DNA of 64,000 nucleotides from Streptomyces sp. AC512_CC834 (GTDB lineage Bacteria; Actinomycetota; Actinomycetes; Streptomycetales; Streptomycetaceae): contig NZ_JAGMUO010000065.1 of NCBI RefSeq assembly GCF_019049325.1, positions 62,001 to 126,000 of the forward strand. Direction: 5' to 3'. The position numbers and the translations under genes were made by a program. Below the pieces are notes generated by a model that saw only the letters and a list, made by a program, of their open reading frames with translations, had not been told where the DNA came from and made no database searches. Shown one piece after another: positions 17,067 through 25,412 of this stretch. Position 1 is the first letter of the stretch. The number at the start of each line of letters is the position of its first letter.

Positions 17067-18051
17067 GGGGGAACTCCTCGCTGGTGGCGGGCGCGAAGGT
17101 GGTGAAGGTCCGGGTCGGGGCTATGCCTTCACGGTCCAGGGCTTGTGCACAGCGGCGCAGCCTGCGTCTCAGACCTGGAGGACGGGGGTCGAAGAGGATG
17201 CCGGCGACGTTGCCGCTGTGGGCGATCTGCACGCCTGCGGCGCCGACGCCGTCGGCGATGCGGGTGAGAGCCGGGAACTCCTCGTGGCGCAGTACGCGTT
17301 GGCGCAGCCGGGCGCTTGCCGTGCTCACCCTGCCGAGCAGAGCGGTGTCGGCGTCGGTCACCGCGCGGCGGAGCATGCGGCGCAGGTGCTCGTAGGCGGT
17401 GAGGTCGTCGTCCCGGACGGGGGTGGGGGCGGTGGCGGGGAGAGCGAGGGTGTCGACCGGTTCGCCCCCGCCGACCGCGCACCCGATCACCACCGCGGGC
17501 GGCAGTGCGGTGCCCAGGGCTTCGAGGACTCGCCCCTCCCGTTGTGCGAAGAGCAGCGGACGTGCGCCGTGCATCAGGGGGTCGCTGGCGCCCTCGGCGC
17601 GCACGGCCAGCCGGGCGATGGTCTCCGGCGGCAGGAGCAGGCCCCACGAGTCGGCCACCGCTCGCACCGTGGCGATGACGTCGCTGGTGGACGAGCCCAT
17701 GCCGAGCCCGACGGGAAGGTCTCCGGTGAGCGTCAGTTCCCCGCCGCAGGGTTCCTCACCGCGGCGCGCCGCGCACTCCCCTACCGCGAGAACGGCCGCC
17801 GCCCGGGCCTTGGTCCGGCCGCCGGGCATCACCGTCACCTGATCGGGCGAAGTGCCTGGCCGGTGTGTGAAGCGGGCCGTACTGCCCCGGCCGGTCATCG
17901 GCAGGGTGACCAGTCCGTGGCAGGGGCGGCGCCGCTCGTCGAGGAAGACGCCTTGCAGGATCTCGCCGTGATGGCAGGCGGCGTGTCCGGTGCCCGCCGT
18001 CCTACGAGCGGCGGATTCGGGTGGCACCGGACGGCGGGTGGCAGCGGTCAT
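16987..18051 (-). CDS. GHMP kinase, PduX-like (amino-acid kinase)
   Basis: A 354-residue GHMP-superfamily kinase. The N-terminal HHGEILQGVF strand is characteristic of the PduX (L-threonine kinase) branch, and the ATP-binding motif is LPVGLGMGSSTSDVI; a C-terminal SGNVAGILFDP forms motif 3. It likely phosphorylates the hydroxyl of threonine or a similar amino acid. The start ATG 18051 overlaps the upstream stop (ATGA). Its frame runs 80 bp into the following PLP gene, an unusually long overlap. No cobalamin genes are near, so a role in cobalamin aminopropanol synthesis is unlikely. Confidence 0.8.
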   Translation of the reverse strand: MTAATRRPVPPESAARRTAGTGHAACHHGEILQGVFLDERRRPCHGLVTLPMTGRGSTARFTHRPGTSPDQVTVMPGGRTKARAAAVLAVGECAARRGEEPCGGELTLTGDLPVGLGMGSSTSDVIATVRAVADSWGLLLPPETIARLAVRAEGASDPLMHGARPLLFAQREGRVLEALGTALPPAVVIGCAVGGGEPVDTLALPATAPTPVRDDDLTAYEHLRRMLRRAVTDADTALLGRVSTASARLRQRVLRHEEFPALTRIADGVGAAGVQIAHSGNVAGILFDPRPPGLRRRLRRCAQALDREGIAPTRTFTTFAPATSEEFPHGRTHLGSHRPAGPDTPRRPSRLPAF

Positions 18052-18875
18052 GCGTCGGCCGCCACCCGGTAGCGGTACAGGGTGGTGGGTTCCGCGCTGA
18101 ACTGGGAGAAGGGGAACGGCTCCGCGGACAGGGCGGTGACGCCCGCCCCGAGGAACGCGCGCGCCACGGCGCTGCCGGTCTGGGCGTAGACGACGAGGGG
18201 CACGCCACGCTCGCGGCAACGGGCCAGGACGGTGTCGAAGCTGCCGTTGCTGAGGGTCATGCCGGTGGCGACCACGGCGTCGGCTGCTTCGAGCACCTCG
18301 TGCATGTCGTCGGCGACCGGGTCGCCCCACTGGGTGGTGCGCAGGTTGAAGTCGCAGAGCAGGGGCGTGCCGCCGCGTTCGCGGATCGCGGCGACGAGGG
18401 GGTTGACCACCCCGATCAGGCCGACCCGGGCACCGGACTCGATGTCCAGGAGCCCGGCGACGGCCGCGTCCCGGGCCTTCGCGCGGGTCTCGGGGGTTCC
18501 GGCGGGCAGGGTGACCGCTTCCGCCTCGGCCGCCTCGCGGTGCGGCCGTACCGCGCTGAGGTAGGCGTCGAGCGCGGCGATCCTGAGCGGGCGGGGTGCT
18601 TCGCGCAGCAGCGTGTCCAGTGGAGTGCCGGAGGCGTCGTGGCATATGGAGGGGTGGACCTCGCCCGCCTCGAAGGCGCAGCCGCCGAAGGAACCGCCGA
18701 GGCGGACGAGGACGTACTGGTTGAGGTAGGTGGTGTTCCCGCCGGCCAGCCGGGTGCCGTGGTGCACCCAGAACACGCTGGTCGCCACCAGGTCGGCGGG
18801 ACGGGTGCCGTGTTCGCCCGCCAGTACGCCGGCCAGGAGTTCGTCGGTGTTCTCCATCGCCTCGGTGTTCTTCAT
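18048..18875 (-). CDS. DUF4213/DUF364 (putative heavy-metal-binding) protein
   Basis: A 275-residue protein. The N-terminal half carries the DUF4213-like enolase-N-type region (HHGTRLAGGNTTYLNQYVLV, GGCAFEAGEVHPSICH), the C-terminal half the DUF364 Rossmann-like region (VGLIGVVNPLV, TGMTLSNGSFDTVL, VVYAQTG). Pfam describes these families as putative heavy-metal chelation proteins; no enzymatic role is established to my knowledge. Start ATG 18875 overlaps the upstream methyltransferase stop. Position inside a Zur-like-controlled biosynthetic operon suggests a part in making or handling a metal-binding molecule. Confidence 0.8.
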   Translation of the reverse strand: MKNTEAMENTDELLAGVLAGEHGTRPADLVATSVFWVHHGTRLAGGNTTYLNQYVLVRLGGSFGGCAFEAGEVHPSICHDASGTPLDTLLREAPRPLRIAALDAYLSAVRPHREAAEAEAVTLPAGTPETRAKARDAAVAGLLDIESGARVGLIGVVNPLVAAIRERGGTPLLCDFNLRTTQWGDPVADDMHEVLEAADAVVATGMTLSNGSFDTVLARCRERGVPLVVYAQTGSAVARAFLGAGVTALSAEPFPFSQFSAEPTTLYRYRVAADA

Positions 18876-19627
18876 CGCCGGCCTCCGGTGTGGGGCGTCT
18901 CGTCGTGGGTGATGCGGAACAGGAAGGTCAGCACGCCGTCCTGCCAGTCGTGGAGATGGTCGATCCGGGGAGTGAGCCCGTGGTCGAGGGCGTGCTGGAC
19001 GAGGGCACGCAGGTCCGCGGTGTTGGAGGCGATGAGGTGGATCTCGCCGCCGGGGGCGAGGAGGTCCTTCTCCGCGACCTGGGCGAAGAACTTGGCGAGC
19101 AGCGGCGCGCCCACGCACACGTTGCGTACGACGTCGGGGTCGGCGCTGACGCTCTGGCTGACCGCGGGCGGGTTGAAGGTGATGACATCAAGCTGGACTT
19201 GGCCGGGGAGGGCGTCGAAGACGTCACTCACCAGGGGACGGAAGACGGTGTCCGGGCGCTCGCCGACGAGGCGCCCGTAGTGGCGGGCGGTGACGGCCAC
19301 GCTCTGCGGGTGGACATCGATCGCGTGGATCTCCCGGGCGCCCCGGACACCCGCGGCCACGGCTTCGACGCCGAGTCCGACGCCCATGGCGCCGTAGCGG
19401 CGGCCGCGGGTCTCGATGCGGCCGTCGAGCAGCCGCTCGTGGATCATGCGGCTGGTCCATCCCGGTATGAACACCCCGGGCGGGACGTCGAAGGTCCATC
19501 CGCTCCACTCGTAGGAGCGGGTGGTGTGCAGGTCCGCCTTGGGTTGGTTGAGGGCGACGATGTGGTCGGCGGGCAGCGGTGGCGGCAACTGCTCGAGAAG
19601 AGCGGGGCCGGTCGCCCTACGGTCCAT
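18872..19627 (-). CDS. Class I SAM-dependent methyltransferase, NPP type
   Basis: A 251-residue protein. A methyltransferase core is visible: YGAMGVGLGVEAVAAG as motif I, the acidic HAIDVHPQS loop, VITFNPPAVSQS as the NPP motif, and a late HLIASNT strand. NPP-type motifs go with N- or carbon-nucleophile methylation or related group transfers from SAM. ATG 19627 has GGAAGG 8 nt upstream. It is the first gene of a four-gene operon in which every gene overlaps the next, downstream of a Zur-like site. The substrate is unknown. Confidence 0.8.
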   Translation of the reverse strand: MDRRATGPALLEQLPPPLPADHIVALNQPKADLHTTRSYEWSGWTFDVPPGVFIPGWTSRMIHERLLDGRIETRGRRYGAMGVGLGVEAVAAGVRGAREIHAIDVHPQSVAVTARHYGRLVGERPDTVFRPLVSDVFDALPGQVQLDVITFNPPAVSQSVSADPDVVRNVCVGAPLLAKFFAQVAEKDLLAPGGEIHLIASNTADLRALVQHALDHGLTPRIDHLHDWQDGVLTFLFRITHDETPHTGGRR

Positions 19628-19793
19628 GGGGGGGTCCTTCCGTTGTCATTGACGTGGCATCAGGTGTGTGAGGTGGCATGGTCCTTCGCCTCCTTCGCCT
19701 CCTTGGCTGGGAGGGAAGGGCGGGCGCAGTGCGCGCCGGCCGGAGCAGGGGACGGCCCACGCCAGGAGATCGGTGGACTGACAAGCACCCTAA

Positions 19794-19808
19794 TGGAAAC
19801 GATTGTCA
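19794..19808. promoter_or_regulatory. Zur-like operator between divergent operons
   Basis: TGGAAACGATTGTCA agrees at 11 of 15 positions with the actinobacterial Zur consensus as I recall it (TGAAAATGATTTTCA), and flanking AATG/CATT extends the symmetry. It lies midway in the 337-bp region between the methyltransferase operon (start 19627) and the MFS gene (start 19965). A second similar site precedes the ABC importer operon. Iron-type (DmdR/IdeR) boxes look different. Confidence 0.6.
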
Positions 19809-19964
19809 TTGCGATAGTGTGTCGTCGGCGCAGCGGCGTGCCGTTCGCACGCCGCGTGTCCAGGGCATGCGACTTCGCCCGTCCCCCGCCTGGCCAAGAC
19901 CGTTGCGGCCGACCCCCGCCCGGCCCGCCCACCGAACGAACGCACACGACAGGAGCGCGCCACC

Positions 19965-21251
19965 GTGCCCACCCCATCCGCCCCGCCCCGCCCCGCCGAG
20001 GTCCGACCCGCGAAGCAGCGCCCCGTTCTGCTCGACCTCGCCTTCCTCCGCCTCTGGACGGGCGCCACCGCGTCGGGCCTGGCCACCTGGGCCCTGCCCT
20101 TCGTGCTCGGCCTCGCGGTCTTCGACCGCACCCTTTCCGCCACCGATCTCGGTCTGCTGCTCGCGGCCCGCACCGCGGGGTTCCTCGCGGCGGTACCCGT
20201 GGCCGGTGTGCTGGCCGACCGGCATTCGCGCCGGGGCGTCGTCCTGTGGGCGGGGCTCGCCGCCTCAGCCGCGGCGCCGCTGATCGCCGCCGGTCTGGAC
20301 CGCTCGGTGCTGCTGATGGCGACGGGCGCCGCCGTGGCCGGAGCGGGCCAGGGGGCCTGTCGACCCGCCTACCAGGCCCTGACCGCCGAGGTGGTGGACG
20401 CCGACCGCAGGCAGCAGGCCAACGCCGCCATGACCCTGGCGGTGCGGGTCACCACGCTCGTGGGGCCCTCGCTGGCCGCCCTGCTCGCCGTCTTCCTCGA
20501 CACCTGGGCCCTGTTGACGGGCATCGGGCTGCTCTGGCTCGTCGCCGCGTTCGTCCCCGGACGCGGCGAGCGCCCGGGCACCGCGAACGACATGTCGCAG
20601 TCCCCGGCCAACGGTCCGGGCCGTGCGTCGCTCCTCGCCGAGTTCACCGAGGGTGTCCGCGAGGCCCGCCGGCACCCGTGGTTCCTCGCCGGTCTGGGTG
20701 CGCTGACGGCCGTCATAGCCACCGGCTACTCCGCGACCGGTGTCGCCCTCCCCCTCGTCAGCAGGGACGAGTACGGCACGGAGGTCGTACTCGCCGGTGC
20801 GATGACCGCGTACACCGCCGGAGCGCTGGGCGGTGCGCTGCTCGTCGCCCGCTGGCGCCCCCACTCCCCCGGCCGGGCCGCCCTGGCCGGCCTCGCCGCC
20901 TACGGATTCGCCCCGCTCAGCCTCGTGTTCCCCGTGCACCCGGTCGTCGTCATGGCCGCCTACGCCGTCGCGGGCATCGGCATCGAACTGTTCAACGTGC
21001 CGTGGTTCACCGCCGCACAGCGCGAAGTCGCCCCGGACAAACTGGCGCGGGTCTCCTCCCTGGACTTCCTGCTCTCCTACGGCCTCGCCCCGGTCGGACT
21101 CGCCGTCATCGCCCCCGCCATCGACGTCTTCGGTGTCACGGCGGTACTCGCGGGCTGCGCGGTCGTCTGCTTCGCGGCACCGGCCGCCGCCGCCCTGGTG
21201 CCCAGCGCGCGCACCTTCTCCCGCCCGGCCAGCCGCGACGACCACCACTGA
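19965..21251 (+). CDS. MFS transporter (probable exporter)
   Basis: A 428-residue polytopic membrane protein with about 11-12 hydrophobic segments. Typical MFS landmarks are GLLLAARTAGFLAAVPVAGV and the loop 2-3 motif ADRHSRRGVVLW. The pattern resembles the enterobactin-exporter-like (EntS) group common beside siderophore genes. GTG 19965 is preceded by AGGAG. It is transcribed away from the biosynthetic operon, sharing the region with the Zur-like site, and is followed after 45 bp by an oxygenase gene. I infer export of the product made by the neighbouring enzymes. Confidence 0.88.
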   Translation: MPTPSAPPRPAEVRPAKQRPVLLDLAFLRLWTGATASGLATWALPFVLGLAVFDRTLSATDLGLLLAARTAGFLAAVPVAGVLADRHSRRGVVLWAGLAASAAAPLIAAGLDRSVLLMATGAAVAGAGQGACRPAYQALTAEVVDADRRQQANAAMTLAVRVTTLVGPSLAALLAVFLDTWALLTGIGLLWLVAAFVPGRGERPGTANDMSQSPANGPGRASLLAEFTEGVREARRHPWFLAGLGALTAVIATGYSATGVALPLVSRDEYGTEVVLAGAMTAYTAGALGGALLVARWRPHSPGRAALAGLAAYGFAPLSLVFPVHPVVVMAAYAVAGIGIELFNVPWFTAAQREVAPDKLARVSSLDFLLSYGLAPVGLAVIAPAIDVFGVTAVLAGCAVVCFAAPAAAALVPSARTFSRPASRDDHH

Positions 21252-21296
21252 CCTCCGACCGACCACCGCCGACCTCCGAGGGAAGCGACCCTGCCT

Positions 21297-22109
21297 GTGA
21301 TGGGGCAGCCTGGAGCCATGCACGCACCCGTTCACCCCCACCGCCCTCACGAGAATCCAGCCGGCCCGGGCATCACCCCCGCGCGTGTCCCTCACGGCAG
21401 TGTGCGTGAGGTACGCGAACTGCTGTCCCGCGACGGGGCGGTGGTCCTCACCGGTCACCACAACACGTCCGACGCCCTCACGCTCGCGGCGGCCCAGGTC
21501 ATGGGCGACCGCCTGCGTGAGCTGTACCCGCACCGGGTACGCACCTCGCACGACGGCGCTCCTGTCCACCTGCACGCCGACAGCTTCGACATCGCCGTCG
21601 ACATCGGCGGGGTCCCTCACCGGCGGCGCCACCCCGACGAGGATCACGTGCTCGTCCAGTGCGCCCGCCCGGCACCCCGCGGGGGCGACTCCTTCGCCCT
21701 GGACGCCTACGCGTTCGTCGACGGCCTCGCCTCCGGCGACCCCGCCCTGAGTGCCTTTCTCACCGGCTCCGACGTCGATCTGTACGGCGCGTGGGCGGGC
21801 GTGCGAGGGCTCCCTGTGACTCCCCGGGTCGGGCGGCACGTCGAGTTCACCCGCGCCGGGCGCCGCGTCGTACGCCGCACGGACGGAGCCGTCCCGGTCC
21901 ACCGCGACCCCGACACCGAGCACGTCCTCACCCAGCTCACCCGCTTCCGCGACGCCGTGCACGGCATCGAACCGTCGCTCCCGCGGTTCCGGCTCGACGA
22001 GGGCGACATCCTGGTCCTCGACAACTACCGCTGCTGGCACGGGCGTGACGGTCACGCCGGTGAACGCACCGTCCGCATCCTCACCGCACGCAGTTGTGAC
22101 GCGGACTGA
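21297..22109 (+). CDS. TauD/TfdA-like Fe(II)/2-oxoglutarate oxygenase
   Basis: A roughly 270-residue protein resembling the TauD/TfdA/clavaminate synthase-like fold. The first half has a DGAVVLTG strand and VHLHADSF; the second half has a clear C-terminal ligand block (LDEGDILVLDNYRCWHGRDG, then RTVRILT), giving the distal histidine and the 2-oxoglutarate arginine. The proximal HxD/E is less obvious (HADSFDIAVD or HRRRHPDEDH), so activity is likely but not certain. The start is uncertain among GTG 21297, ATG 21300 and ATG 21318. It follows the MFS gene and probably hydroxylates the pathway product or a precursor. Confidence 0.75.
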   Translation: MMGQPGAMHAPVHPHRPHENPAGPGITPARVPHGSVREVRELLSRDGAVVLTGHHNTSDALTLAAAQVMGDRLRELYPHRVRTSHDGAPVHLHADSFDIAVDIGGVPHRRRHPDEDHVLVQCARPAPRGGDSFALDAYAFVDGLASGDPALSAFLTGSDVDLYGAWAGVRGLPVTPRVGRHVEFTRAGRRVVRRTDGAVPVHRDPDTEHVLTQLTRFRDAVHGIEPSLPRFRLDEGDILVLDNYRCWHGRDGHAGERTVRILTARSCDAD

Positions 22110-22188
22110 AGCGCGGCGCGAACGGTGACCGGAACGGTGACCGGTGCCGTCGGCATCGAGGCCGCGGCACCCGTCTTCCGCCGCCGCC

Positions 22189-23199
22189 TCAGCCCTCGAG
22201 TTCGCGTAGGTAGGTGGCGAACTTCTCCAGGCCGTCGATGTTGCGGGGACCGCTGATGCCCTCGTTGTAGTCGAGGATGAAGAAGTTGTCCTTCCTCACG
22301 GCGGGAAGTTCTCTGGTGTGGGGGGACTTCTTCAGGAAGTCGATCTTCTTCTCGGCCGGCAGGTCGCCGTAGTCGAGGATGACGACGACTTCGGGCTCCG
22401 CCTCGGCGACCGACTCCCAGTTGACCTGGGTCCAGCGCTCGTCGAGGCCGTCGAAGACGTTCCTGCCGCCCGCCTTCCTGATGATGTCGTTGGGCGGCAC
22501 CTGGTTGCCCGCCGTGAACGGCTGGTCAGTGCCGGAGTCGTACAGGAAGACGGGCACCGGATCGCCCGACGGGGCCGTGGCCTCGACCGCCTCCACACGC
22601 TTCTTCAGCCCGTCGACCACCTCCGTGGCCTTCTTCTCGACCCGGAATATCTTGCCGAGCCGTTCGAGGTCGGTGTAGAGCGCCTCGAAGGGCGTCATCT
22701 GCTCCGGGTACTTCGGATAGTTGAAGCAACTCTCGGTGTGCATGAAACTCTGGATGCCGAGCTTGTCCAGGATCTCGGGCGTGATGCCCCGCTCGTCCTT
22801 GAAGCCGGAGTTCCAGCCCGCTACGACGAAGTCGGACTTGGCCTCCACCACAACCTCCTTGTTGAGGAGGTCGTCGCTGAGCATCTTCACCTTCGCGTAT
22901 TCGGACGCCCACGGGGACTCGCTCACCGGCGGATTCGCGGGAGGCATCACATAGCCGTGCACGTGCTCGGTCAGCCCGAGGGCGAACAACTTGTCCGCGC
23001 TGCCGCCCTCGTAGGCGACGGCGCGTTCGGGGACCGTGTACTGCACCGGTTCACCGCAGCGCTTGACGGTGACCTTGCCGGACGCCTCGGCGTCCGACTC
23101 GACCTCGGCGCCGCATCCGCTGAGCACCAGTGTCGCCGCCAGGGCTGATCCGAGTGCGGCGCGATTCCGCACGGCGGCAGGGTTTCGAGTGGTACGCAT
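22189..23199 (-). CDS. Metal-chelate ABC transporter substrate-binding lipoprotein
   Basis: A 336-residue lipoprotein. The signal peptide ends in the lipobox LSGC with Cys29 as the lipidated residue, followed by an acidic linker and a FepB/BtuF-type two-lobe binding protein (VPERAVAYEGGSADKLFALG; NEGISGPRN near the end). This family delivers siderophores, haem or cobalamin to FecCD-type permeases on the outer face of the membrane. It is the last gene of the permease-ATPase-binding protein operon downstream of a Zur-like site. The ligand is unknown; by context it would be the metal-loaded product of the adjacent biosynthetic operon. Confidence 0.88.
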   Translation of the reverse strand: MRTTRNPAAVRNRAALGSALAATLVLSGCGAEVESDAEASGKVTVKRCGEPVQYTVPERAVAYEGGSADKLFALGLTEHVHGYVMPPANPPVSESPWASEYAKVKMLSDDLLNKEVVVEAKSDFVVAGWNSGFKDERGITPEILDKLGIQSFMHTESCFNYPKYPEQMTPFEALYTDLERLGKIFRVEKKATEVVDGLKKRVEAVEATAPSGDPVPVFLYDSGTDQPFTAGNQVPPNDIIRKAGGRNVFDGLDERWTQVNWESVAEAEPEVVVILDYGDLPAEKKIDFLKKSPHTRELPAVRKDNFFILDYNEGISGPRNIDGLEKFATYLRELEG

Positions 23200-23213
23200 G
23201 TGTCAGTGGCCTT

Positions 23214-23987
23214 TCAGCGGGTGGAGTCGAGCGAATACAAGAGCTGGGGATCGCCGGTCAGCGGGTGTGGAACGACGCTGGCCCTGACACCGAAGACGTC
23301 GCCGACCAACTGCGTCGTGAGCACGTCCGCGGGTGCGCCGGAAGCGACCAGGCGGCCCTGGGAGAGCACGCCGAGTCGATCGCAGGCCGCGGCGGCGAGG
23401 TTGAGGTCGTGCAGGACGACGAGGACGGTGAGGCCACAACCGCGCAGGAGCGAGAGGAGGTGGACCTGGTGGCGTACGTCCAGATGATTGGTCGGCTCGT
23501 CTAGGACGAGGATTCTCGGCTCCTGCACGAGCGCGCGGGCCAGGAGGACGCGCTGGCGCTCCCCGCCCGACAGCGTCAGAACGCCCCGGTGCGCGAGGTG
23601 CCCGATGTCGAGTTGGTCCATCGCCCGCTCGCACAGTTCGCGCTCCCGGCCACTGAGTGCCTGGTTGCCGCGCAGATGGGGCGCGCGTCCGAGTGCGACG
23701 ACCTCCTCGACCGTGAAGTCGAAGTCGACCCCGCCGTCCTGCGTCATCGCCGCGATGCTCTGCGCACTGTGGCGCAACGGCAGCCGGGTCAGGTCATGCT
23801 CGCCCACCCAGACGGTCCCTGAGCTGGGACGCAGCGCCCGGTACACGCACCGCAGCGCGGTCGACTTGCCGCTTCCGTTCGGACCGACAAGGCCCACGAC
23901 CTGCCCGTCGGCCACTTCCAGGGACAGTCCGCGTACGAGGCTCGTGCCGTCGATCGCGACGGAGAGTTCGTCGAGTCTCAGGTCCAT
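23214..23987 (-). CDS. FepC-type ABC transporter ATP-binding protein
   Basis: A 257-residue ABC ATPase of the iron-siderophore/cobalamin group. Walker A is GPNGSGKST, the Q-loop is AAMTQDGG, the signature LSGGERQR, Walker B ILVLDEPTNHLD, and the switch histidine is in VVLHDLN. It powers the FecCD-type permease encoded immediately upstream, separated by a single base, and precedes the binding-protein gene. Confidence 0.93.
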   Translation of the reverse strand: MDLRLDELSVAIDGTSLVRGLSLEVADGQVVGLVGPNGSGKSTALRCVYRALRPSSGTVWVGEHDLTRLPLRHSAQSIAAMTQDGGVDFDFTVEEVVALGRAPHLRGNQALSGRERELCERAMDQLDIGHLAHRGVLTLSGGERQRVLLARALVQEPRILVLDEPTNHLDVRHQVHLLSLLRGCGLTVLVVLHDLNLAAAACDRLGVLSQGRLVASGAPADVLTTQLVGDVFGVRASVVPHPLTGDPQLLYSLDSTR

Positions 23988-23988
23988 G

Positions 23989-25128
23989 TCAGCGGCCCCC
24001 GAATGTGTAACCCCGGCGGCGCATCAGGGCGATGAAGACGGGCACCCCCACGAGCGCGGTGATGACTCCGAGCGGTAGCTCGCGCGGGGCGACCAGGGTT
24101 CGTGCCGCCAGGTCGACCCACACCATGAAGATCGCTCCGGCCAGTGGGGTGACGGCGAGCACGCGGGCGTGCGTGGCACCGACGGCCATGCGCACCACAT
24201 GCGGCATGACGAGTCCGACGAATGCGACGGCGCCGCTGACAGCGACCATGACGCCCGTGACGAGCGAGACGAGAACCAGGAGCGCCTTGCGATGCCGGTC
24301 AGGACCGACACCCAGGCTCGTGGCGGTCTCGTCGCCGAGGGAGAGGACGTCGAGCACCCGTCCGTACCGGTACAGGACCGCCAGTCCGGCGATCACCACC
24401 ACGGACACGACGGGCAGCGCGCCCCAGGTCGCGGCGCCGAAGCTGCCCATCGTCCAGTACAGGATCATGCTTGTCGCCTCACTGTCCGGCGCGAAGTAGA
24501 CGATCAGGCTCATCACCGCCTGGAAGCCGAGTGACATGGCCACACCCGTCAGAACGAGTCGCAGCGGTGAGAGGGCGCCCCGGTGGGAGGAAGCGGCGTA
24601 CACCAGGAGCGAGGCGACAAGGGCACCGATGAAGGCGCCGACGGAGACCGCGTAGATCCCCAGTGCCGCCAGCCCTCCGGTGACCGTGACCCCGACGGCG
24701 CCTACGGAGGCGCCCGACGAGACGCCGAGGACGAAGGGGTCGGCCAACGCGTTGCGCACCATGGCTTGAATCGCCACTCCGATCGCGCTCAGCCCGGCCC
24801 CCACCAGTGCCGCGAGCAGCACTCGCGGCGTGCGGATCTGCCAGATGATCTGGTACGTCGTCACCTCCTCCGCGCCGACGCGACCGCCGCTGAGTGCTGC
24901 CCACAGATGGTGAGCGGTCTCCCCCGGACCGATGACGGCGGGGCCCAGACCGATGGCGACGACGACGGAGACGAGCAGGACCGCGGTCAACACCGCGCAA
25001 CCGACCAGCAGGGCCTTGCGGGAGGCGGGCCGGCCTTTCACAGCCGCCTGCGGTGCGGCCGCCGGCGCGTCGGCCGGTCCGGCCCTCTCCGTGTTCGCCG
25101 ACGGTAGGGAGGTCGAGGGCGGAAGCAC
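23989..25128 (-). CDS. FecCD-type ABC transporter permease
   Basis: A 379-residue membrane protein with around ten hydrophobic segments after a 35-residue alanine/proline-rich N-terminus. Family landmarks are RTPRVLLAALVGAGLSAIG near TM2, ADPFVLGVSSGASVGAV, and the coupling/late region VGLVMPHVVRM. It is the single permease in this operon and so probably forms a homodimer, as in BtuC. GTG 25128 begins the gene; a Zur-like site lies 29 bp upstream. Confidence 0.93.
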   Translation of the reverse strand: MLPPSTSLPSANTERAGPADAPAAAPQAAVKGRPASRKALLVGCAVLTAVLLVSVVVAIGLGPAVIGPGETAHHLWAALSGGRVGAEEVTTYQIIWQIRTPRVLLAALVGAGLSAIGVAIQAMVRNALADPFVLGVSSGASVGAVGVTVTGGLAALGIYAVSVGAFIGALVASLLVYAASSHRGALSPLRLVLTGVAMSLGFQAVMSLIVYFAPDSEATSMILYWTMGSFGAATWGALPVVSVVVIAGLAVLYRYGRVLDVLSLGDETATSLGVGPDRHRKALLVLVSLVTGVMVAVSGAVAFVGLVMPHVVRMAVGATHARVLAVTPLAGAIFMVWVDLAARTLVAPRELPLGVITALVGVPVFIALMRRRGYTFGGR

Positions 25129-25156
25129 GTGGCCTACCTACACTTTCTCTCGATAA

Positions 25157-25171
25157 TGGAAATCATGTTCA
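25157..25171. promoter_or_regulatory. Zur-like operator upstream of the importer operon
   Basis: TGGAAATCATGTTCA agrees at 12 of 15 positions with the recalled Zur consensus and shares the AATGGAAA start with the site at 19794-19808. It lies 29 bp upstream of the permease start and 38 bp upstream of a possible divergent small gene. Confidence 0.6.
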
Positions 25172-25208
25172 AGTCAGAGAATTTAGCATGCTTCCAGGAG
25201 AACGGACG

Positions 25209-25412
25209 TTGACTACGCGAACCTGGCGTCCGAAGCACAGCGCGGCCCCGCACGTGTGCCCGTGGTCGTGGGGTCCCGGCAGCCCAGGTCCTGCCCGCCC
25301 GGCAATGCCGACGACCGTCTCCCCCGACAAGCGGCAGATCGCCGAACGCGCCCTGCAGCGCCTGGCCGATCGCATCTACAGCCCGGAAACGAGGTACCGG
25401 CCCTGGACCTGA
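25209..25412 (+). CDS. Possible small protein (67 aa) divergent from the importer
   Basis: A TTG at 25209 follows AGGAG by 8 nt and opens a 67-codon frame. The first half is Trp/Pro/Gly-rich with a His and a Cys (RTWRPKHSAAPHVCPWSWG). The second half (MPTTVSPDKRQIAERALQRL, ADRIYSPETRYRPWT) is helical, with strong third-position GC. An internal ATG before MPTTVSP would give a 35-residue protein. It could share the Zur-like site with the ABC operon. I recognise no family. Confidence 0.42.
   Translation: MTTRTWRPKHSAAPHVCPWSWGPGSPGPARPAMPTTVSPDKRQIAERALQRLADRIYSPETRYRPWT

Noticed and set aside
16987..18051. GHMP kinase as part of cobalamin synthesis
   Set aside because: No cob genes are near, and its operon partners (PLP enzyme, DUF364, methyltransferase) do not belong to that pathway.
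19794..19808. The metallophore-cluster box as an iron (DmdR/IdeR) operator
   Set aside because: It lacks the TTAGGTTAGGCTAACCTAA-like pattern; the fit to Zur-type sites is clearly better.
18890..21409. Very long plus-strand open frame of 839 codons
   Set aside because: It runs antisense through the methyltransferase gene and in another frame of the MFS gene; the translation is Arg/Pro-rich with no domain, a typical shadow in high-GC DNA.
22189..25128. ABC importer as a vitamin B12 system
   Set aside because: No cobalamin riboswitch-like leader was seen upstream, and a Zur-like site is present instead.
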